Positions 57,467 to 64,000 of a stretch of 64,000 nt of DNA are shown piece after piece. Within the stretch, counting starts at the first letter, position 1. Each line of letters begins with the position of its first letter. The stretch comes from Rhodotorula mucilaginosa (taxonomy: Eukaryota > Basidiomycota > Microbotryomycetes > Sporidiobolales > Sporidiobolaceae): positions 248,001-312,000 of the forward strand of contig CP137875.1 of NCBI GenBank assembly GCA_034406715.1, written 5' to 3'. Position numbers and translations under genes: made by a program. The notes beneath the pieces were generated by a model. That model made no database searches. It had not been told where the DNA came from and saw only the letters and a list, made by a program, of their open reading frames with translations.

Positions 57467-57830
57467 TTTGAGCCGCCGAGCTAAACGTTGCAAAGTTGAA
57501 CAAACGCCGAAGGAGAGCGACGGCTCTCGCTGGTTCGATCGCGCAAGCAGCCGGTCCGGAGCGCGACGGGCCTGCGTAATCAAGCCCGTTATCAGATCCC
57601 AATATGCTCGCCGAGCTCTTGCCAAAGCCTCGCAAGCCGGTCAAAGTGGCGCACCGAAATGAGAGGAGCTGATGGAAGGCTGTGACTGCTTGAGCCGAGA
57701 ATCGGCGGGCGGGGCGTGCGAGACGCTGTGTGTGCCGTGGAGGTACCCGCCTTGAGACAAGCCGAGAAGCCTCTCAGTCCAGTCTTGTGTGCGAGGTTCG
57801 CGCTGCAAGTTTTTCGCTCGGATCCGCTCG
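57467..57830. other. Upstream flank of copy D' and transition to deaminase repeat
   Basis: Bases 57467-57715 match the upstream region of gene D left. Beyond that, up to the deaminase-tail repeat at about 57831, I see no gene and no clear match. Confidence 0.5.
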
Positions 57831-58160
57831 TGTCGAAGAGGTGCCTGCCTGCCTGCCGGACGCGCAGTGGACGCGCGACTGAAAGACGGATGGAAGGGCG
57901 AATGGGAGCGGCAGTTGATGGAGACCAAGGGCGCGATCGCGGAAGTGTGGAACGGCGTCGGCGCTGGGTCGGGGGCGGATAAGAAGGTCCGAGTCCTCGG
58001 GGGCACGACGAGCTGTAGTGGCGGGCTGGAGGGCCTTGAGTGCACTTAAAGCTTGCATAAGGCCGGTGTAAATCTCTCTCGTGACAGTATGTAGTTAGCC
58101 GAGTCACGCGCGCGTGTTTTGGTTTTTTCCCGAAAGTAGAAATGCATCTGGTACAAGGCG
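57831..58160 (+). pseudogene. Direct repeat, right copy: decayed 3' end of the secreted deaminase gene
   Basis: It matches 54296-54621 in the same orientation (GACGCGCAGTGGACGCG, then a long GGGAGCGGCAGTTGATGGAG stretch, down to GGTACAAGGC). The reading frame is interrupted by an early stop after TRD and by small length changes, and there is no upstream gene body, so it cannot encode the enzyme. It ends about 15 bp from the stop codon of eIF5A. Confidence 0.75.
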
Positions 58161-58174
58161 GAACAAAGACACAT

Positions 58175-59670
58175 CTACTGGGGAGCCGGCTTCCACGCCA
58201 AGCAGTGCTCTTCGCCCATCGCCGAAGTGACCGTGACCTGTTGTGCGGCGATGTGAGAGAAGGAAGGGAAAGGTCAGCGAAAACGAACGGGAAAAGAAGA
58301 AATACAGAGAAGACATCGCGGACGTACCGCGATGTCGACGCCGTCGTCAAAGGCCTTCTGGATCTCCTGACCGATCTCGTTGTCCTGGAGGAGCGTACCA
58401 CAAAGAGTGTCAGCTTGCGTTCCGATGACGTAAAGAAGGCAGTACACCGGGAGGGATTTGCGACCGAGGGAAAGACAACGTACCGGGACCTTGACGTCGT
58501 TCTTCTCGCCACCGTCAGCAGTGAGGAGGTTGAGGAAGCCGTCGTCGACTGCGCAAGGTCGTTGAATGAAATCGTGATCAGCCAACCGCCGGATGTCACA
58601 TTCGGAGTCGACACCTATCCTCTCCTTCCCAGCTGCGTCAAATCGAATGAAAAAGGGACCACTCACTGTTCATGAGCGTGTACTCGTTGCGAACAACGTT
58701 GGGGACGTCCATGTTGTGGGTCGAGGGCGACAGGTCCTCGAGCTTCTTGCCCGTGAAGATCTACACCGCGATCGAGAAACCGTGGTCAGCCAAACTTGAG
58801 GCACAGTCACACGGCACAGCCAAGAGTCGGAGTACTCACGTCGGTAGCGACAAGGTGGACCTTGGCGTGACCGTGCTTGCCGGTCTTCGAGGTCGACATG
58901 TCGATGATCTGCGGCGAGGCGATCACAACCGGATGTACGCTGTCAGTCCACCATTCCTCTCGTGTCCCCATTCTGCTCGTCTCCTAGCCCTTCCCTCCAC
59001 GTGCTCCGCTGCAAGCCTTCCAGCCATACACTGCTCCCTCCTCCGCGAAAGTCGGCGCTCGAATCCACGCGTTTCGGCTCCTTTCTCACCGTCCATTTTC
59101 CGGCGCCCCGTCGACTCGCCACTGGTCCACTTTCCATCCCTCGAGCAACGCCGAATCGGGTGCACTGACCTTGCACGGGCGACCCTTGATGACGACGTGG
59201 CCGTTCTTGCGGAGGGCCGAGCACTGCATCGGGAAGGTGAGCGAGGCACCGGCCGAGGCCGACTCGAACGTCTGCTCGTGCTGTTGGTCGTTTTCACGTG
59301 TCGTTCACAGGCATGGCCGAGGGAGGCGTAGACGCGAAGGCGAGCGAGGGGCGAGCACAGAGCAGAAGACAAAAAAAGGGGGAAACGCGACACGGTGATC
59401 AACGGTCAGCTCGTGTCGTCCTCGACGGTACAGAGACACGGGGACCGCGCGGGTAGGACGCAGCTGGGAGGAAGGAACGTACCTGCTCCTGCACGTGTCA
59501 CGGCATGGTCGGGTCGAGGCGAGAGCGAGACGAGGGCGTGGGCAAGCGAGAGAAGTCAGCGGTCGACGAGCTCGTGAGGGGCGCCGACTGCCCGCGGCGG
59601 GGTGGGAGCAGCGGGGCAGGGAGCGCAAGGGGCAGGAGCAGCAGATGGGACGTACGTCGTTCTCAGACAT
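58175..59670 (-). CDS. Translation factor eIF5A (154 aa)
   Basis: Seven exons: 59670-59656 (5 codons, MSEND), 59271-59170, 58908-58840, 58760-58667, 58548-58484, 58384-58328 and 58237-58175; total 155 codons. The protein resolves stalled ribosomes, notably at proline runs, and carries hypusine. The whole family sequence is visible: [34 protein letters not shown], and the hypusine site [14 protein letters not shown] with modified Lys50, then [17 protein letters not shown] and [20 protein letters not shown]. Six introns in a 465-nt coding sequence is high even for this window; intron 1 is the longest at 384 bp. The gene is convergent with the deaminase-tail repeat. Confidence 0.97.
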
Positions 59671-60164
59671 GTTTGAATAAGTCTGGTATCGGGGGTGGAG
59701 AAGACCAAGAAGGCGAGAGCGGATCTCGGGGCGGCCTTTGCGCGGCAGCGGTCGAAGCTCGTTCGCTCCGCGCCAGCAGCGGCTCATGCTCCCTCGACTC
59801 GCGCCACTAGCTCCCTCAGCTCTAGGGTCTGCGATGACAATATGCAATCACCATTTTCTCAGATCTCTGGATTCGCCGCTCAGGCCCGCCCAGTCTGGTC
59901 GTCTCACCGAGTCAACGCTGGCACGTGGCCCGGTCCATCCGGCCCTCGCACGCACCATCTGTTGCCCGTATGATGGTTGATACTGTAGGGCACTCTCGAG
60001 TGAAGGCAAAGCTCTCATCTGGCGCTCATTCTCCAGCGCGACGTCGACTCGACTGCCGCGGCCGACGCAACGTCCCCATCACGTTCTTTCTCTCACGCTT
60101 AGCGCCTACACTCTGTTGATTTTCGCAACCGGGAAAGGTCTCTCTCTTGCCAACGAAAGAAAAT
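59671..60164. other. Intergenic, no gene seen
   Basis: 494 bp between the eIF5A start and the UTP10 stop, both genes on the minus strand. It should hold the eIF5A promoter, expected to be strong. Nothing specific was recognised. Confidence 0.45.
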
Positions 60165-63100
60165 CTACTGCTCGAGGTACTCGTCGAGGCTCTCTCCAAG
60201 GTGTTCCTCGATCCGCTTGACGAGTTTCCTCGTCGCCGCCTCGACGCCACCCTCCGTCTCCTCGCGCGTCTCGGCCAAGAACGGCGTCGTCTCGGGCACA
60301 AGGCCGAGCATGCCGTCGCCCACCTCTTCCCACACCACGTCGAGCGTGTCGAGCGCCGCGCGCTTGACGCGCAGGTCGTCCGAACGGGTCAGGTGCAACA
60401 GGCGCGAGTTGAACGTCTTGAGGTGCGACTCGTGAGAACCGAGGAGCGACACGTACGCCGTCACGAGCGAGTGGTATGACTCGGTCGGCGCGACCGCGGT
60501 CGGAACCTCGAGTTGCTGCGCGATCGGAGTCGCCAGCTTGGCGAGTCGAGCCGGAGTCCAGAAACCTGAGGAGGCCGCGAAAGATCAGCGTCCTGTTTGA
60601 GCTCCATGCGATGACGCAGTGGACAGCGACTCACCATTCTCGTCAAACTCGAACGCCTTAGTGAGCGCGCTGGCGACCGCAGCCCAGAGAGCCGGATCGC
60701 GCATCTCGCCCTTGGCGGCCTGCTCGAGGAGGTCGACCGTCTGGTCGAGCATGAACGCAAAGTACGGGACAAAGATGCTCTTGAGCTGGCCCAGCAGGCG
60801 GTCCACGATCCGGTACAGGACCGTACGGCGCGCGACCAGTCCCGAGGCGGCGGCGGCGGCGTCCTCCTCCTCGGCGAGGTCGATCACGGCCCAGTCGTAC
60901 GTCCGCAAAAACAGCGGGCGGAACAACTGCTCGTTGAGTTTGAGGATGAACTGCACGAACGCTCCGAGGGCGTGATCCTCGACTGCGACGACGTCGTTCT
61001 GTTCGAGCGCATCCGAATGGACGCGGCGGAGGTCAAACACGGTCAAGAACAGCTTGAAGATGCTCCGGTAGTGATCCGCAACGTCGTTCGTCTTGCCGTG
61101 ACGCAAGGCGCGGTTCAACAAATCGAGCAAACCGAGCAGCGGCTCGCGCTCCCGACCCGAGAGCGAGGCATGCAACCGCACGATAGCCGGGAAGAGCGTC
61201 TTGGCCGGCAACTTTTTCGCAGCCGTCGAGAGGAGCGTCGCGCGCGCCTTGGTGACCTGCGCTCCTCGGTGAGCCGAGAGCGCCATAACGTCGGTCGAGA
61301 GGGCGGCCGAGAAGATCTTGTCGAGCTGTCCTCCGATAAAGGCCGGGACCGAGACGAACAAACCCTCGAGCGTCTCGTACGCGCCTGCCACGATCGCTTC
61401 GACTGAAGCCGCGCCGGCTGTTCAATCGCGAAGAAGTGTAAGTATGACGAGCAGCGTGGAGGAGTACCCGGATTGCACTCACCTTGCGCTTGAGCGTGGA
61501 GGAGACCGAGGGCAAACGGCACGAGTTTGCCGACGAGGGGGATGAGTCGCGGTCCAAGGCGGTGGCTGTAGCATCACAAGGCCAATCAGCGATGCTGTCC
61601 GGTACCGCGCGTGCCCAAACAGGCGAGACGCACGTAAGCTTCTTGAGCACTTCGAGCGCCTTGGAGCGAGTGTGAGCGGTCTTCTGCTCGTCACCCGCAA
61701 GGCTAACGAGACTCGGCACAATCTTGGCCAACGCTGCGTCCTCTTCCGCGACAGCGGCATCCGCGATCGTGTCGAGGGTCTCGAGTGTGATCTCGAGAGT
61801 CTCGCCGTCTTCGCCGAGACGAGTCTGGGCAGTCTCGATGACGGCGATGATGGCCGGAGTGAGGTCGGCGCGACGAGTCGGCTTGACGTGCGGGAGTCGA
61901 GCGCGCAAGAGGGCAAAGACGCGAGGCTGAACGGACGGGTCGGCCATCTCGAGGAGCCACAGGAGCGCGTCGGCGAAGGCCTTGATGGACAGGAGGGCGA
62001 TCGCCGCATGGACATCGTACTCGGCCGCTTCGCTCAACTCGAGGCGATCCTCTGCCGAGAAGGCGGGGGCGATCGCCGAAGCGAGGTCGAGGAGACCGCG
62101 CACGAGCTCGGTAAGGGACGGGTCGACCGTCTCGCTGCCGGCCGCGCGAGCCGAATCGACCTTGCTGAGCAGCTGCTTGGCCTCCAAAATGTAGCCGAGA
62201 GCGCCGAGGAGGTTGGTCGCTTGCTCCTTAGCCTGCGCAGGCGACGGCGTCTCGGTCGTCGAGTCGGACAAGAACGAGACCTCGAGGTTGAGGATCTCGG
62301 TGAGCTCGTCGACGATCTGACGGTAGGCGGCGAGTTGGACGTCGACCGCAAAGTGCTCAACAAGCGCGAGCGGGAGAGCGGTGGAATCGAATGTCGCCTT
62401 GCCCTCCTTGTCGACCAGGAGCATGACAATGGCGGACAAGAACTCCTTCGGCCCAAGGGTTTCGACGAGACGCACAAAGAGGTTGATGCGACGGTGACGC
62501 GGGACGTGCGCCGCGGCATCGGTGAAAGACCGCAAAAGCTCCTTGAGCTCCTTGAGGAGGGCGTCGCGACCGCGGGCAGTCTTTTGCGTCGCCTTGACGA
62601 GCGCGGGAATGATGCTGTCGAGCGTCTGGTCGACCACACGCAAGCTGTAGGCGTCGTCGCGCTGCAAGACATTCGCTCCCATGAACGTGAAGATGGGCAT
62701 GACGTTGTGCACAAGTTGGTCGGGAACGAGGGGTCCGAGTTGGGCGAGGAGCAGAAGCGACTGGTGGTACGTCTGCGGGTTGACCGAGGACCGCATAAAG
62801 TCGAGAACCGGCGTCATGCGGATCGAGTCGCCGGTGATGCCGGACTCGGGCGTGACCTTGTCAACGACGCGAGAAAGCGCCGTGAGGACGAGCTGACCCG
62901 GGTACGAGACATCGGTCTGGCCAGGAGCGGAAGGGAGGTCGACCAACGAGGCGAGGATCTCGAAGAGGTTGAGGAGCAGGGCATGCGAAGCTGCGACGTC
63001 GGCAATATCGACCGACTCGAGCAGCGCGATCAGCTCGGGCAGGCGTTCGGCGCGAGAGGTGGACGAGGCGGTGCCTCCGACAGACACCCGGCCGCGCTTG

Positions 63101-64000
63101 GCACCCTTCGCGGCAGGAGGTGCGAGCGACGACTTGATGTCGGCGAGGTAGGCGGCCAGGGTCTCGCCGTCGGGCTTGAGCAAACGAAGGCACGCAGTGA
63201 CATCGTTGGCAACACGAGCCTCGGTGCCGATCGAGAGCCGGATCAAGCGCTTGAGCAGCTCGAGGCGAGTGTCGGCTCGCACGACGGCAAAGACGGACTT
63301 GGCGATCAGACGAAGACCCTCCTTGCGGAGAGCTGCGCGCAGGCCTGCGTAGAGAAAGGTGTGAGTAAGCGCGCTGAGAAAAGAGTCGTTGGCGTAGCTC
63401 GCTCACCGGCAATGTCCTGGACCTCGACAGCCGTGACGAGAACCTCGACGGCCTGAGTATCCTCGCCTTCGAGCCACTTGCGGGAAGCTCCGTCGTACGG
63501 CGCAAGGACAAGACGAGCGTATTCGGTCTCCGCCTCGGGATCGCGCTGAACCTGGGCAGGTCCGGCCTCGATCGCCTCGGCGACGAGCGCCACCAGCGCC
63601 ACCGACTTTTCCTTGTCCTTGACGCCCTCGAGAGCTTGGAGAAGACGGATCCGCGCGGAGAGCGACGTCTTCCAGCAGGCGACGTGCGAGACGAGGTAGG
63701 CAGCGACCTTGGCCGACAAGACTTGCTTGCGCTTCTTGGGCGATTCCTTCTCCGACGCGGCATCGAGAATCGAAGCGTGCAAAATCCTCAGGTGCGTCGG
63801 CGAGAGGGTGAGCTCGGCCTTGGAAGCGAGAAGCTTGTCGAGGTAGGTGGTCACGTCGGCCAGCTCGAGGTACTTGAGGTGAGCCGAAGTAGTCTTCTCG
63901 CCGTAGAACTTGTCGCGGCCGTAGACCGAGCCGACCTTGGCGGCCTGTCCAACCTTGAGGTTCGATTGCGCGACGGCGAGAGTCTTAAGTGCTTCGACTC
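60165..64000 (-). CDS. UTP10: U3 snoRNP protein Utp10 (C-terminal part, runs off right end)
   Basis: Partial gene; exons 64000-63407, 63344-61634, 61565-61483, 61417-60635 and 60565-60165, about 1,190 codons to the stop. Utp10/HEATR1 is a very large HEAT-repeat subunit of the t-UTP complex, acting in rDNA transcription and early 18S rRNA processing in the nucleolus. Repeating helix pairs run along the whole length (for example LLELLKRLIRLSIGTEARVA and VTKARATLLSTAAKKL). The C-terminal BP28/Utp10 domain is clear in the last exons: LNEQLFRPLFLRTYDWAVID, RIVDRLLGQLKSIFVPYFAF, and the closing SHLKTFNSRLLHLTRSDDLR, AALDTLDVVWEEVGD and ESLDEYLEQ. The missing N-terminal part lies beyond position 64000. 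Confidence 0.93.

Larger units (their letters stand above)
54622..57715 (-). repeat. Right arm of inverted F-box segmental duplication
   Basis: 54622-56560 matches 11627-9690 inverted (genes A and B), and about 56830-57715 matches about 12790-11905 inverted (gene D). The order along the genes is D'-A'-B', not A-B-D as in the left arm. The 123 bp downstream of B' (54622-54745) differ from the left copy at about one base. Confidence 0.8.

Noticed and set aside
9690-57715. F-box clusters as parts of a transposable element
   Set aside because: No transposase, reverse transcriptase, terminal repeats or target-site duplication of usual size; the flanking direct repeats are host gene sequence of about 330 bp.
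61672-63456. Plus-strand open frame of 594 codons
   Set aside because: Antisense of UTP10; the minus strand encodes recognisable HEAT repeats with correct introns.

Overview
The window looks like nuclear DNA of a GC-rich, intron-dense basidiomycete fungus. The likeliest group is a red-yeast-type member of Pucciniomycotina (Microbotryomycetes such as Rhodotorula or Sporobolomyces); that placement is an inference from style, not from a marker gene. Coding regions are rich in G/C-ending codons. Most genes are split by short introns of about 50-150 bp, usually starting GTGAGT, GTAAGT or GTRCGT. The gene set is fungal: copper fist factor, Cdc24, Ish1/Msc1, NAT permease, Utp10. I built all models by hand from splice signals and reading-frame continuity. 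Gene order is compact, with several short head-to-head promoters.

Layout, left to right: a LIM-domain gene running off the left end (-); a 911-residue low-complexity coiled-coil protein of unknown role (-); an Ish1/Msc1-type nuclear-envelope stress protein with nine Ish1 repeats (+); a cluster of four related genes, three of them F-box proteins (+, 8.8-12.8 kb); a short-chain dehydrogenase, SDR copy 1 (+); the Cdc42 exchange factor CDC24 (-); a 3.1 kb stretch without genes; an otubain deubiquitinase (-) head-to-head with the lipid-linked-oligosaccharide protein RFT1 (+); a copper-fist transcription factor (+); SDR copy 2 (+); a seven-transmembrane protein (-); a Ras-family exchange factor (+); a serine-rich single-pass membrane protein (+); choline-phosphate cytidylyltransferase (-); TFIIE beta (-) head-to-head with a complex I LYR subunit (+); a purine-type NAT permease (-) head-to-head with a secreted deaminase (+); a second, inverted F-box cluster (-, 54.6-57.7 kb); eIF5A (-); and the C-terminal part of UTP10 (-), which runs off the right end.

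The most striking structure is the pair of F-box clusters. They face each other in opposite orientation about 43 kb apart. One gene pair is about 95% identical in protein, another pair has diverged in its coding part but kept nearly identical flanks, and a third pair is intact on the left and broken on the right. The right cluster is also bracketed by direct copies, about 330 bp each, of the 3' end of the neighbouring deaminase gene. Together this points to recent duplication, rearrangement and probably gene conversion of a fast-evolving F-box family.

Smaller surprises: a 7-nt microexon in the complex I gene, two GC-AG introns, a NAT permease with a heavily altered signature motif beside a secreted deaminase, and a copper-fist factor without the usual C-terminal cysteine clusters. 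I saw no tRNA, rRNA, CRISPR array, retroelement or DNA transposon that I could support.
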